Source of the DNA: Sphingobacterium sp. LZ7M1
GTDB lineage: Bacteria > Bacteroidota > Bacteroidia > Sphingobacteriales > Sphingobacteriaceae
NCBI RefSeq assembly: GCF_024296865.1
Contig: NZ_CP101134.1
Span: 2,232,001-2,296,000, forward strand
Direction: 5' to 3'
DNA length: 64,000 nt
Below are positions 1 to 8,624 of this stretch, piece by piece (positions within the stretch are counted from its first letter, which is position 1; every line of letters starts with the position of its first letter). A program made the position numbers and the translations under genes. The notes beneath the pieces are model-generated. The model was not told the DNA's origin and did no database searches. It worked only from the letters and a program-made list of their open reading frames with translations.

Positions 1-2
1 AA

Positions 3-1907
3 GATTATTTCGAGTATGATTTTGATGGTAATTATTTAAACAGGTTCGAAAAGAGTCAAGATTCTATTATTCCATGTGAACATGACGAAATTAATTACAA
101 GGCTTCTGGAAATACCAGGTATATAGACAAAACCTTAAAAAGTGTTAGTGTAGGATATCAGTATAGATACAAAGCTGAAGGAGACAACCTCACGAATCTT
201 ATTCGAAATGGAAAATTTGAAGGGCCAAATGTCCCTATGTCACCAACATATACTCCTGATGGATGGGTAAGAGAGAGTTCTAAATGGGGTATTACAATCG
301 ATCTCGGCCAGTTTGCTAGTGGTCAACCATTTGGTAATTTTCTTCAAATGGCCACTCCAAATGAGTTTAATTCATTCAACTGGATTAGGCCAGTAAGAAT
401 AAGTATGCTAGAAGGCGATGTGCTTAGAATGTCATGGTGGCAAAGTATTAAAGAGTTTTCTTCGAATGCCAATAGATACAACTATGTAACTATAGTGGTG
501 GAATTGAAAACAAAAGATTCTGTTTACTACCTAGTAAATCATGAGGATGAAAAAGGATGGTCTGACATTAACTATATGTCCGCTAATCCAATAGGTTCTT
601 GGAAGAAAAAAGAAAACAGTATTGTTTGGCATTTTAATACAAACTACTCCACTGGACATAATCCTACTCCTGCAGGAAATTTTTCTGACTTTTCAAAAGT
701 TAATATCAAAAGTGAAGGCCTTCCTGATGATGGAGAAATTACAATAAAATTTGTTGGCTCCGCATTTAAAATGCTTAGAACTGGTGCTACGGGATCACCT
801 ATGTACGATAAAGATAAATTTGCTTATGCAATGATCTCTACAACATATGATACTGAAAACGAAAAGCTAGGTTATGAAGAGTGGTCAGAAAACCATGGGC
901 AATTAATGACCTTTTATAAAGGTGAATTTAATCCCGAGATCAAGATAGCTGATGTCCAGATAACCAAAATAGCCAATAAGGATATTGGGATAGGAAGGTT
1001 ATACGAATACATTCAGGATGGAGACTATTTTGATAAACTTGATGATGTTACAGTATTACTCGGTGATGAAGAGAACAATGATCATCTGTCAATTATTAGT
1101 GTAGGTGGCAAAGTCGTTGATAAGTGGATTACTCGGGACAATTCCCTTCAAATATGTCCAATTGGTTTAACACTAGCCAAGTCTATTCAAAGGCGGTATT
1201 TAAAACCAAAGAAGTTGATGGACGGAGGATTGAGTACTTATCCAATTAACCTAAATGGAGTAATTCAGTTAGGAGATTATCCAAATACCAAATGGTTTAT
1301 CAAAGCTGGTGACATCCAATCAAAGGAGCATAGGTTTGGAGGTACAATCTGCCAATATGTAGATCACGAATTGCCGGATGGTGGAAATGATTATGGAGAA
1401 AACAGTATTTCAAGCAATTCCAATAAAGCCAATAGCAACGTAAGTTCGGGAGCATCCCAGTCATGGGTAAATGCCCAAAGCTATGTAAAATCAAGTGATT
1501 CGACTTTGGATAAGACCTTGCAGCGTGGCAATGAATCTACTTTACCGTTGAAGGTGAGGGGTACCAGGAATACCCATTTATTGGCAATACCTGAATTTTA
1601 TGTGAATCCAAACGATGAAGTCCCCGGAGAGATTTATCTGCATAGCAATGGTGGATATGTCTATATAAATGGAGTAAAGTGTAAAGTAGGAGATTCCGAT
1701 AAATGGGATGGTAGATCCTATGATTCGACATTTGATCAGGGATTAAAAACTACTGACAATGTTGAACATAACTCAATAAAAACTACATCCCTAGAAATTA
1801 ATGGGGAACTGGGTTTGAATGTTACCAAACGAATAAAATTAGCTGATGACACCATAGAAGATTGGTTTTTTGAATCAGGGAGATTAGTGAGAGTGGAAGT
1901 AGTGTAG
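3..1907 (+). CDS. phage tail/baseplate protein, 5' end outside window
   Basis: The reading frame is open from the first bases of the window with no stop, so the gene begins upstream; the ATG at 237 is internal. About 634 residues are visible. The first ~250 visible residues look beta-rich and aromatic, as in carbohydrate-binding or fibre domains. The end carries the phrase GLKTTDNVEHNSIKTTSLEI, the kind of linker seen in tail-fibre proteins. It lies 22 bp before another tail protein in the same direction. The tail assignment rests on context and sequence style rather than on a recognised catalytic motif; a baseplate or tail-endopeptidase-like protein is also possible. Confidence 0.6.
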   Translation, partial: DYFEYDFDGNYLNRFEKSQDSIIPCEHDEINYKASGNTRYIDKTLKSVSVGYQYRYKAEGDNLTNLIRNGKFEGPNVPMSPTYTPDGWVRESSKWGITIDLGQFASGQPFGNFLQMATPNEFNSFNWIRPVRISMLEGDVLRMSWWQSIKEFSSNANRYNYVTIVVELKTKDSVYYLVNHEDEKGWSDINYMSANPIGSWKKKENSIVWHFNTNYSTGHNPTPAGNFSDFSKVNIKSEGLPDDGEITIKFVGSAFKMLRTGATGSPMYDKDKFAYAMISTTYDTENEKLGYEEWSENHGQLMTFYKGEFNPEIKIADVQITKIANKDIGIGRLYEYIQDGDYFDKLDDVTVLLGDEENNDHLSIISVGGKVVDKWITRDNSLQICPIGLTLAKSIQRRYLKPKKLMDGGLSTYPINLNGVIQLGDYPNTKWFIKAGDIQSKEHRFGGTICQYVDHELPDGGNDYGENSISSNSNKANSNVSSGASQSWVNAQSYVKSSDSTLDKTLQRGNESTLPLKVRGTRNTHLLAIPEFYVNPNDEVPGEIYLHSNGGYVYINGVKCKVGDSDKWDGRSYDSTFDQGLKTTDNVEHNSIKTTSLEINGELGLNVTKRIKLADDTIEDWFFESGRLVRVEVV

Positions 1908-1929
1908 AAAAGATTTAAAATAAATTAGT

Positions 1930-3879
1930 ATGGCAGGTGAAGAGGATAAAGTGAAGTTCCCCTTTGGAATGGGGATAGCGGAAGTCATAAAAGGAGAAGA
2001 TTGGTTTTTGATGGCCGATGAAAACGGTGAAGCATTAGCATCACAATGGAACAAGGCCAAAGAGTTTTTGAACATTACCGGTATAGAACTAGAACCCCTA
2101 GTAGGAGGAGACAGCTCTGCTACTGCCCTTGTCGTGGCCAATGGTCCTGCAGGAGAACAGAGAACAGCAGAAGTATCTAGCGGTAAATGGTATGACTTCG
2201 GTAGTGGTCCTGTAGAGGCCAGTGCTGACAGACGTTGGAAATCCTATTGGAGCGGAACTTCTTGGGTCCTGAAGGACATGGGGGCGTTGCCGGACTCACT
2301 TGCTGACGGCGATGTGTTGCCCGGAAACAAAAAGGCTCCTGACGGAAATAAGATTTACAACAAAAGGGCGTCCAAGAGAACGGAACTTATGGCCGATGAT
2401 TTTTCTAAGGCTTTCGTTTCTAAGCCTGTCGCCAAGGAGGTTGTGGGATCTAGGTTCGATAACGGCTATTATATCGGATCGACAGGGGAGTTTGTCTATG
2501 ATCCAGCATATAAGACCGGACCTTTCCAAAAATATGTGGGGCCAGACCCTTTAATGTACAAAGGCGAGATAGATGGCCTTAAACCTGCTGTTGTCGGGTT
2601 TGATCAAGACTTCAATTATCTTGGAGTTGTCAGCGGACCGTTGGTATCAAACTCTGTTTATACAAATGTTCCTGTAACCTTACCGGGCGTGGTATATGTT
2701 AGGCCATCATTCAAGACCAACGGGAACGAATCTTTTATCGTACCCACTTCTGAATACGCTTTCAATATCACCATCAAGAACCCTCAGCTGTTCAATAAGT
2801 CCGCTGTTGTTACCGAGGCAATGAAGCAATTCGGGGTTATGGAGAATAGGTATATATCAAATACCACAGGGGCATTGAATACGTCTAATGGTTGGTACAC
2901 GGCTTATGTTCCACTTACAAACTACAAATACCCACGTATATATGTAACAGGCGTAACCACTTTTGCAGAGAACAAATGGGGAAGGTTCATTGATTCAAGC
3001 GGAGCGTTGATCTCTTTCGGGAGCTATGCAGACCTTTCGACCATTGGTCTTGCAGTACCTTCAAATGCCATAGCCTTTGAGGTTACTGTCAAGCACGCCA
3101 ACGATCCGATGAAGGTCATGGATTCAATCATGATATCCTTTGACAAGAGTCCATATGAAAGTTTCAGGTCAAATCCGGCAACCATTGGAGCCGTAATGAA
3201 CATCCCATTGTCGGGAAATGTGGATACAGGCATTAAGCAGTCACCTGATACATTCATGATTGCTGGAGATTCCCTTGTTAAGCAGGGTGATGGCACCGGC
3301 ACATATCCTGGATTGCAGGTCCTACTTAAAGAAAAGGTAAACTTTGCCAACTTCTATTCCTTTGGATATCCTGGATCAGCGTTGACGGCTCCAACTGAAG
3401 GAACAGGAAGTATAATCCAGAATAGGTCTGCCTGGACAATTGGAGATGTTAATGCACTCCTTTGTGGAACCAATGATTTTAGGTTAAGTCGACCTATCGG
3501 AGATTTCCATACTGATTATATTAACGGTACAGGATTAAACTATTTCACTTTTTATGGTGCATTGAGGGTTTATATTGATTATATCAGAACAAGCAAACCA
3601 CAATCAAGTATTATTTTCATCACACCACCAAATAGAGATAATAGTGGGTATAACACATATACTAAGAATTCAGTTAACAAGACTTTAGTAGATTACTGCA
3701 TCGCCATGGAATTAGTTGCCGAAAAAGAAGGTATACCCATTATAAGTTCCATCAAGGAAGTTCCCATAACTTTGAGAAGCCTTGGTGTTGATACTTGGGA
3801 TGGATTGCATTTGAACAGTTCAGGATACGCCAAACTGTTTGCAGAGTTTTATCCAAAGGTTTTAAAGATCATCAGGTAG
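1930..3879 (+). CDS. phage tail protein with C-terminal SGNH/GDSL esterase domain
   Basis: This 649-residue protein has an N-terminal structural part (about 1-430) and a C-terminal SGNH hydrolase domain. The hydrolase blocks are visible: Gly-Asp-Ser at 446-448 (nucleophile S448), Gly-Thr-Asn-Asp at 513-516 (oxyanion Asn515), and Asp624...His627 within a DGLH motif. SGNH enzymes remove acyl groups, often acetyl groups from polysaccharides. On a tail protein this suggests trimming of a host surface glycan during adsorption, which is inference. It follows the upstream tail gene by 22 bp. The region after it holds no protein gene but several hairpins. Confidence 0.75.
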   Translation: MAGEEDKVKFPFGMGIAEVIKGEDWFLMADENGEALASQWNKAKEFLNITGIELEPLVGGDSSATALVVANGPAGEQRTAEVSSGKWYDFGSGPVEASADRRWKSYWSGTSWVLKDMGALPDSLADGDVLPGNKKAPDGNKIYNKRASKRTELMADDFSKAFVSKPVAKEVVGSRFDNGYYIGSTGEFVYDPAYKTGPFQKYVGPDPLMYKGEIDGLKPAVVGFDQDFNYLGVVSGPLVSNSVYTNVPVTLPGVVYVRPSFKTNGNESFIVPTSEYAFNITIKNPQLFNKSAVVTEAMKQFGVMENRYISNTTGALNTSNGWYTAYVPLTNYKYPRIYVTGVTTFAENKWGRFIDSSGALISFGSYADLSTIGLAVPSNAIAFEVTVKHANDPMKVMDSIMISFDKSPYESFRSNPATIGAVMNIPLSGNVDTGIKQSPDTFMIAGDSLVKQGDGTGTYPGLQVLLKEKVNFANFYSFGYPGSALTAPTEGTGSIIQNRSAWTIGDVNALLCGTNDFRLSRPIGDFHTDYINGTGLNYFTFYGALRVYIDYIRTSKPQSSIIFITPPNRDNSGYNTYTKNSVNKTLVDYCIAMELVAEKEGIPIISSIKEVPITLRSLGVDTWDGLHLNSSGYAKLFAEFYPKVLKIIR

Positions 3880-4121
3880 TAACAAGCCACTATTTCGGTA
3901 GGGGCTGATATAAAATAGATAGTGCGGAAACATTCAAAGAAAAAGCCAGTGGATTTCGATATCCACTAGCATTGAAACATAATGTAAGGAACTCCTGGGC
4001 TGTTGTTCGGAGAGAGGGCCCAGGTAGAACACTTACCTAGTCAGCGAAAAATTCGCGATGCGTAAACATATAAAATATTATATAAAAATATATCACGGTA
4101 ATGTGAATGTTGCAAACAGAA
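3880..4121. other. non-coding leader of a hairpin array
   Basis: No credible gene is seen. A 7-bp inverted repeat (3994-4000 with 4018-4024, CCTGGGC/GCCCAGG) follows the tail gene and could end or process its transcript. The rest is AT-rich. Confidence 0.4.
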
Positions 4122-4643
4122 AAAAGGCCCAGTCTATGGAAAGACGGGGCCACCTGATATGTAAACCCTTTGAGAGGTCTGCATGTTGCGATGATTAAGA
4201 TAGGAAATAAAAACAAGAAACCCAACGGACACTACACCATTGGGTTCCAAAAACTACTCATTTACCTATTAGATTATCCAAAGTTAATTGAAATATGGTA
4301 AACAAAAAAGCCCAACAGATAAACTGATGGGCCTAGAAAATGAAAAACCTTCTAATTGGGATTGAAGGGTTTTATGAAGGTACATATTAAAAACAAAAAA
4401 CCCAACAGCGGGAGGGTTGCCATTGGGTCATGAATGTATATAGAATTAAATGTTCTTAAATATAGTGATAATAAAACGAAACCCAATAACTGGAAACGCT
4501 ATTGGGTCACTATCTAAATTATGGTAAAATTTATGGGGACTTAAAGATAGTGAATAAAAACAAAAAGCCCAACGGGTCGCATTCCATTGGGCCAAACCGA
4601 AACTGCTATGAGAACTAACAGTTGTTTAAATATAGGAAAAAAA
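4122..4643 (-). repeat. tandem array of six ~88-bp two-hairpin units
   Basis: Six GC-rich stems begin at 4126, 4219, 4310, 4400, 4481 and 4567, a spacing of 81-93 bp. Examples are AACCCAA/TTGGGTT at 4219-4246 and ACCCAATA/TATTGGGT at 4481-4507. On the minus strand each stem is followed by a T-rich run, so each has the form of an intrinsic terminator. Between them lies a second, weaker inverted repeat, for example ACCTTC/GAAGGT at 4347-4373, TTTACC/GGTAAA at 4262-4302, and CACTATCT/AGATAGTG at 4508-4552. The array ends directly at the lysozyme start. It could be a set of small minus-strand RNAs or a regulatory leader of the lysis genes; the function is unknown. Confidence 0.5.
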
Positions 4644-5093
4644 ATGAAAACAGGAGAAAAGGGATTGGCATTGATCAAGAGCTTTGAGGGATTCTATCCC
4701 AAGCCTTACAGGGACCCGATTGGTATTCCTACCATTGGATATGGTTTCACATATTATTTGCCTGATAGGCGTAAGGTAACGATGCAGGACAGGCCATTGA
4801 CGGAACATCAGGCCACATGCATGCTGCAGGAGATCTTGAAGGGGTACGAGAACGATGTAAACAGGCTCGTACGTGTGCAGTTGACACAGGACCAGTTCGA
4901 TGCCTTGGTGAGCTTTACCTTCAATCTGGGTGCGACAAATCTCAGCAAATCTACACTATTAAAAAAGCTCAATGTAAACCCAAACGATCCTTCAATCCGT
5001 GATGAGTTCGCAAAATGGAACAAGGCCGGGGGAAAGGTGTTTGCAGGATTGGTAAGGAGAAGAAAAGCAGAAGCGGATTTATATTTCAGTTAG
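4644..5093 (+). CDS. phage lysozyme (T4/GH24-type endolysin)
   Basis: This 149-residue endolysin hydrolyses peptidoglycan at the end of infection. The GH24 catalytic triad is visible as E15 (in SFEG), D24 (YRDP) and T30 (IPTIGYG). The ATG at 4644 was chosen because the upstream in-frame ATG at 4587 lies inside a hairpin and adds 19 residues not expected for the family. Full-length members are usually 140-170 residues. There is no signal peptide or signal anchor, so a holin should be needed for release. It heads a compact lysis cassette, with the next gene 7 bp downstream. Confidence 0.9.
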   Translation: MKTGEKGLALIKSFEGFYPKPYRDPIGIPTIGYGFTYYLPDRRKVTMQDRPLTEHQATCMLQEILKGYENDVNRLVRVQLTQDQFDALVSFTFNLGATNLSKSTLLKKLNVNPNDPSIRDEFAKWNKAGGKVFAGLVRRRKAEADLYFS

Positions 5094-5100
5094 TAAGGGG

Positions 5101-5439
5101 ATGAATGAGTTAGAAAAAGAGCAACAGTCACAACCAAAAGGTAGCAAACAGCCAACTTTCATGCAGATAGTTAGCCATCCTGTTACCTATGCATTGATGG
5201 TTGTGGTGTCGGTATTCTGGTTTGTCCTCTATTGGGTAACCGATAGGGGCGACAGTCAGAACGACAAGATGATCCAGATGCAGGACAGGCTATACCAACA
5301 GATGATCGAGGAAGTAAGGAAACAGGTCACACCTGCAGTTGATAGGGTTAACGAAGCCGCCACCAAAGTGGATAGTGCTGCAATCCGTGTTGATAGTGTT
5401 GCTCAACAACAAAAACTAAGGAAAGGAGCTAAGAAATGA
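5101..5439 (+). CDS. lysis-cassette membrane protein (holin or inner-membrane spanin candidate)
   Basis: The 112-residue protein has a charged N terminus, one transmembrane segment at about 28-46, and a hydrophilic C-terminal half (50-112) with heptad-like spacing and repeated V-D-S/V-N phrases. That layout fits a holin-like protein or an Rz-type inner-membrane spanin with a periplasmic coiled coil. It sits 7 bp after the lysozyme, and its stop codon overlaps the next start (ATGA at 5436), suggesting translational coupling. The holin role is inferred only from position and topology. Confidence 0.6.
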   Translation: MNELEKEQQSQPKGSKQPTFMQIVSHPVTYALMVVVSVFWFVLYWVTDRGDSQNDKMIQMQDRLYQQMIEEVRKQVTPAVDRVNEAATKVDSAAIRVDSVAQQQKLRKGAKK

Positions 5440-5603
5440 GGTGGTTTTTATTGATGTTCTTGGTAATAAGCGTAAGCTATCAACCAAAGAGCGAACCTAG
5501 CAAAAGGAACGAATTAGCAGAGCCTATTGAAAACATTGTTATCAAACTCGATACGATTTCCAATAAGCTAGACAGTATTTCACAGAAGATAGAACAATTA
5601 TGA
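5436..5603 (+). CDS. small secreted or membrane protein of the lysis cassette
   Basis: This is a 55-residue gene. Residues 1-15 are a hydrophobic segment (MRWFLLMFLVISVSY). The rest is polar and ends in a short heptad-like helix rich in I/L and K/D/E (about 32-55). Its ATG overlaps the upstream stop and its own TGA overlaps the next ATG (ATGA at both ends), which strongly supports real translation. The function is unknown; it could assist the holin or form a complex with the neighbouring spanin-like lipoprotein. Confidence 0.6.
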   Translation: MRWFLLMFLVISVSYQPKSEPSKRNELAEPIENIVIKLDTISNKLDSISQKIEQL

Positions 5604-6130
5604 GAATAATTTTAATGGCTATGGCCTGCGCTCTATTGACTGGTTGCGGACTTTTCAAGAAATCAAATAAGATTGATAAAACGCTAACTAGCATAGAGGT
5701 GAGTAAAGATGTCAAGGTCAGTACTGATACCAAAAAGGAGCAATTGGACAGATCCAAAACTGATGTCAAATCAAGCGTCCATAGCGATGAAAGCACAAAG
5801 GTCTATCCAACTAAGGGAACTGAAGTGAAAATCAATCCTGATGGCTCCATGACGTTCCAAGCTGACAGTATAATCCAAAAGGCAAGAAGGAACAGCAATG
5901 AGGCCAAGAATATTGCCAATGATATAAAGAATACATTAGATCAGAAGGCAGACAGTGTCGCTGAAGAAAAGGGAAAGAAAGAAGAAAAGAAGCAGTCCGA
6001 GGAAAGGACCAGTACACCGGATAAGGGGGCAATTTTCGTTAATAAGATTGGCTGGTCGGTAGCAATCTTGATTATATTGATTGTCGGTGCTTGGTGGTTT
6101 TTTGGGATTGGAAGGAGGAAAAAACATTAA
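5600..6130 (+). CDS. putative unimolecular spanin (lipoprotein with C-terminal TM)
   Basis: The 176-residue protein starts with a lipoprotein signal whose lipobox is LLTGC, with Cys16 as the lipidation site. It ends with a strong hydrophobic segment at about 150-171 followed by RRKKH. Between them is a long polar linker rich in K, E, D, S and T. Outer-membrane lipid at one end and an inner-membrane anchor at the other is the topology of a u-spanin such as T1 gp11, which fuses inner and outer membranes in the last lysis step. It is the last gene of the lysis cassette and is coupled to the previous gene by an ATGA overlap. The spanin call is inferred from topology and position. Confidence 0.65.
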   Translation: MRIILMAMACALLTGCGLFKKSNKIDKTLTSIEVSKDVKVSTDTKKEQLDRSKTDVKSSVHSDESTKVYPTKGTEVKINPDGSMTFQADSIIQKARRNSNEAKNIANDIKNTLDQKADSVAEEKGKKEEKKQSEERTSTPDKGAIFVNKIGWSVAILIILIVGAWWFFGIGRRKKH

Positions 6131-6196
6131 AATCCCCAAAAATGGGAAATTGGTGTTAAACTATTTGGAATGTTTTTTGTTATTTAGATTAAATAT

Positions 6197-6376
6197 ATGG
6201 AAGGATATACCCACTTAGCAGAATTGTACGGTTTCCGTTGTTGGTATAACGATGAAACTGGAGAAGTCAAAGGAACTAATTGGTTTAATGAAAAAATGAT
6301 TGATTTATTTATTTGGTTAGACACAACCTTTGATATGAATGATGGCTTCTACATTAAGGTAATTGAGAAGCTCTAA
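6197..6376 (+). CDS. small hypothetical phage protein
   Basis: This 59-residue frame starts with ATG in an AT-rich leader (AAATAT just upstream) and ends with TAA. It contains several aromatic residues (W17, W29, W40) and one Cys. The composition looks like a folded small protein rather than random sequence. It lies 66 bp after the spanin-like gene in the same direction. No family is recognised. Confidence 0.5.
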   Translation: MEGYTHLAELYGFRCWYNDETGEVKGTNWFNEKMIDLFIWLDTTFDMNDGFYIKVIEKL

Positions 6377-6436
6377 AAAAGAAGCTTACTCATTCTAGGT
6401 CATAATTTTCGGCTTCTATAAAACTAGATCATTTTT

Positions 6437-6562
6437 CTACTTTTTAACGGGGATTTTAAAGGGTCTCCCGTTTGGTCTCCGAATTACTCTACCTTTTACC
6501 GTAATCGTCATTCGGAAAATATACTCCTGATTGTCGTCTTTTTTGGAATTATCTAACGCCAT
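6437..6562 (-). CDS. small basic hypothetical protein
   Basis: This is a 41-residue minus-strand frame with an acidic N terminus and a basic, Arg/Pro-rich C terminus (IRRPNGRPFKIPVKK). The composition is non-random and the start is preceded by an AT-rich TATATTTG sequence. No domain is recognised. The charge pattern would allow nucleic-acid contact, which is speculative. Confidence 0.45.
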   Translation of the reverse strand: MALDNSKKDDNQEYIFRMTITVKGRVIRRPNGRPFKIPVKK

Positions 6563-6926
6563 TGTCAAATATATTTTTAGTCAGGACTGCCTTTTTCAGC
6601 CCTCAATCCCTATTTACTTCTCCCATAGGGAAGGGATTACTCGAATACGATCGAGATTGACCTAAAAAAGCCCCGACCTTCTCGAGTGGTCGAGGCAATT
6701 TTTTTACACATGGCCTTTACACAGTTGTTTGATTAAAGGATTTGACAGTGTCTTGGTTAAATAATTCCGAGACAAATGTATTACTAAAAATGAAATTATA
6801 AAAAGTTTTATATAAATTATTTAAAAAATTCCTTTTGGTTGACAAAGGACATAATTAAAAATATCCTGTATTTCTTTGTTTTACTAAGCTTAAGAAAGTA
6901 CCTTTATTCAAAATAATAAATGAATA
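6563..6926. other. intergenic region with one hairpin unit
   Basis: No further gene is seen. It contains the strong terminator hairpin at 6664-6707 and a second 5-bp inverted repeat (CCTTT/AAAGG) about 40 bp later, the same two-hairpin layout as the arrays on either side. The last 150 bp are very AT-rich and probably carry the promoter of the 85-residue gene. Confidence 0.4.
6664..6707. terminator. bidirectional intrinsic terminator
   Basis: A 9-bp stem (GCCCCGACC with GGTCGAGGC, one G-U pair) is preceded by an A-run and followed by a T-run, so it can act in both directions. Confidence 0.7.
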
Positions 6927-7184
6927 ATGGAAGATAAAGTCGATTTTGTAATTAATCAAGCGGATGGATCGGAATCATTTTTTACTGCATACATAAAAAA
7001 AGATGGACATAAATTAGATATCACCCTCACAACTGATACTGGGGTCCGCGAATTCTTCGAAATTATTAAAGAAGATTCAGAAATTATCGTGAATACTTTA
7101 TCAATGTCTATAAGGTTGCAATCGCATACACCTTTATATAAAAAACTGCTGGAAATTGGAGAAGTTTATTTTCAGCCACTCTAA
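6927..7184 (+). CDS. hypothetical phage protein, 85 aa
   Basis: This small acidic protein alternates predicted strands and helices and has no signal peptide or membrane segment. No family is recognised. Its stop codon lies in the loop of an intrinsic terminator (7174-7198), so the transcript ends with the gene. The long AT-rich upstream gap suggests its own promoter, perhaps expressed in the lysogen. Confidence 0.55.
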   Translation: MEDKVDFVINQADGSESFFTAYIKKDGHKLDITLTTDTGVREFFEIIKEDSEIIVNTLSMSIRLQSHTPLYKKLLEIGEVYFQPL

Positions 7185-7198
7185 CCAGTGGCTTTTTT
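7172..7198 (+). terminator. terminator overlapping the stop codon
   Basis: Stem AGCCACT (7174-7180) pairs with AGTGGCT (7186-7192) and is followed by six T. The TAA stop at 7182-7184 lies in the loop. Confidence 0.75.
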
Positions 7199-7204
7199 AT
7201 AAAT

Positions 7205-7535
7205 AACCCCAGTTGAAATGCTGAAAACAACTGGGGAATTAACGAAAATTATCATGCAAAAGCATGATCGTTTAAATATACAAAATAAATTCCCCGAGAC
7301 CATGACGAAACGGGGAATCTAAATTTAGTAAACCACTATATTAATTGCTCTTTTACATCAAACATACGAGATTGATAATAGTTTGGAAAAAAATAATCCC
7401 CAGCACCTACGAAAATACCGGGGAAATATCAATACAAAAACCTTGGCTCGTTGAGCCTACTATCCCAATTAACAAACAAAGATTATAATTGTTTAAAAAA
7501 TGCCGCCTACCTTTATGGGATAGACGGCAATTTTT
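7205..7535 (-). repeat. second array of two-hairpin units
   Basis: Four stems begin at 7207 (CCCCAGTT/AACTGGGG), 7289 (ATTCCCCG/CGGGGAAT), 7397 (TCCCC/GGGGA) and 7501 (TGCCG/CGGCA). Between them are secondary hairpins: a perfect ATCATGC/GCATGAT at 7251-7268, ACTAT/ATAGT around 7335-7380, and GGCTC/GAGCC near 7445. As in the array before the lysozyme, the stems read as terminator-like on the minus strand. Short frames here on either strand are not credible genes. Confidence 0.5.
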
Positions 7536-7596
7536 ATGAATATAAATATTACTTGTTTGCAGTGATAAAACAACGGATAATAAAATTTTGTTTTTC

Positions 7597-7842
7597 CTAT
7601 TCCATTTTTTTGATCGGTCTATTGCCTTTCTTGAAGTGCACGAACCGTGTATAGAACCAATGCAATGCGCTTGCTTCATCTTCGTTACGGGCGTAGCCTT
7701 CTATTTCCTCACGGGATTTATCCATAAGCGTTGCACCTATTTCATTGAGGATAATATCACGAATGTTCCTTGCATCCGTATTCTTTAACGGTTGCTCGCA
7801 TTCTTTGATTGCCTGGAGTATTTTGTCTATTGTGGATTGCAT
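7597..7842 (-). CDS. hypothetical phage protein, 81 aa
   Basis: The protein is mostly helical and charged, with E, D, K and R throughout and a C-terminal basic tail (HFKKGNRPIKK). It starts at the ATG at 7842 and has no signal peptide. It belongs to a minus-strand group with the two following genes. No function is assigned. Confidence 0.6.
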   Translation of the reverse strand: MQSTIDKILQAIKECEQPLKNTDARNIRDIILNEIGATLMDKSREEIEGYARNEDEASALHWFYTRFVHFKKGNRPIKKME

Positions 7843-7855
7843 GGAACAAAGGTAA

Positions 7856-7884
7856 GTAAAAAGCCTAACGGTAGGTTAGGCTTG
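7856..7884 (-). terminator. terminator containing the stop codon of the upstream gene
   Basis: On the minus strand AAGCCTAAC pairs with GTTAGGCTT (9 bp, 7861-7869 with 7875-7883), followed by T residues. The TAG stop of the 87-residue gene is inside the stem, so the last codons double as the terminator. Confidence 0.7.
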
Positions 7885-8128
7885 TGAATTTTGGTTTAAA
7901 ATCTTGCCATAGTTCCAAGGCAGTTTTCTGTATTTGAGGTAACCAATCTTCGTTGTTTACTCTTATTCCTTTCTTTTTACCCTTTTCTAAGTAGGTAACA
8001 AAAGCATAGTATGACATGTTTTCCTTTGATTTATCGTAGTCATATCTAAAACTATCAAAGTGAAATGTAATTTCAACCTTTAAACGATTGCCATTATCTA
8101 ATTTGAATATCTTCTCTTTATGTGCCAT
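7865..8128 (-). CDS. hypothetical phage protein, 87 aa
   Basis: The frame opens with TTG three codons upstream, but the ATG at 8128 (MAHKEKIFKL) is preferred. The protein is basic and rich in aromatic residues, with alternating charged and hydrophobic stretches suggesting beta strands followed by a C-terminal helix (LPQIQKTALELWQDFK). Its stop codon lies in a terminator stem. The family is unknown. Confidence 0.55.
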   Translation of the reverse strand: MAHKEKIFKLDNGNRLKVEITFHFDSFRYDYDKSKENMSYYAFVTYLEKGKKKGIRVNNEDWLPQIQKTALELWQDFKPKFTSLTYR

Positions 8129-8139
8129 TATATGCAAAA

Positions 8140-8229
8140 TTAATGATTTCCATTGAAGATTTTTAGCGCCCTTTCAATAGCTTTCTTGGTGTCTTGTTGG
8201 CGACCGTATAGCAAAGCCAACTCGGTATA
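8140..8229 (-). pseudogene. coding remnant in frame with the GIY-YIG gene after its stop
   Basis: After the TAA of the GIY-YIG gene (8230-8232) the same frame stays open for 29 more codons (YTELALLYGRQQDTKKA...) and ends at another TAA. The residues form a plausible amphipathic helix, but there is no ATG. It may be the severed tail of a longer protein or a decayed neighbour. Confidence 0.35.
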
Positions 8230-8550
<321 letters not shown>

Positions 8551-8624
8551 TTAATCTTTATACTTTTCTAGTTGTAACGTTAATTACATTATATTAGAGT
8601 TTTATTTAATCATGTAATTTTCAA

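Noticed and set aside
4587..4643. Upstream ATG for the lysozyme
   Set aside because: It lies in a hairpin of the array and adds residues absent from the family; the ATG at 4644 is preferred.
7407..7788. Overlapping frames of 66-90 codons on both strands
   Set aside because: They cross the hairpin array or shadow the 81-residue minus-strand gene; composition is not protein-like.
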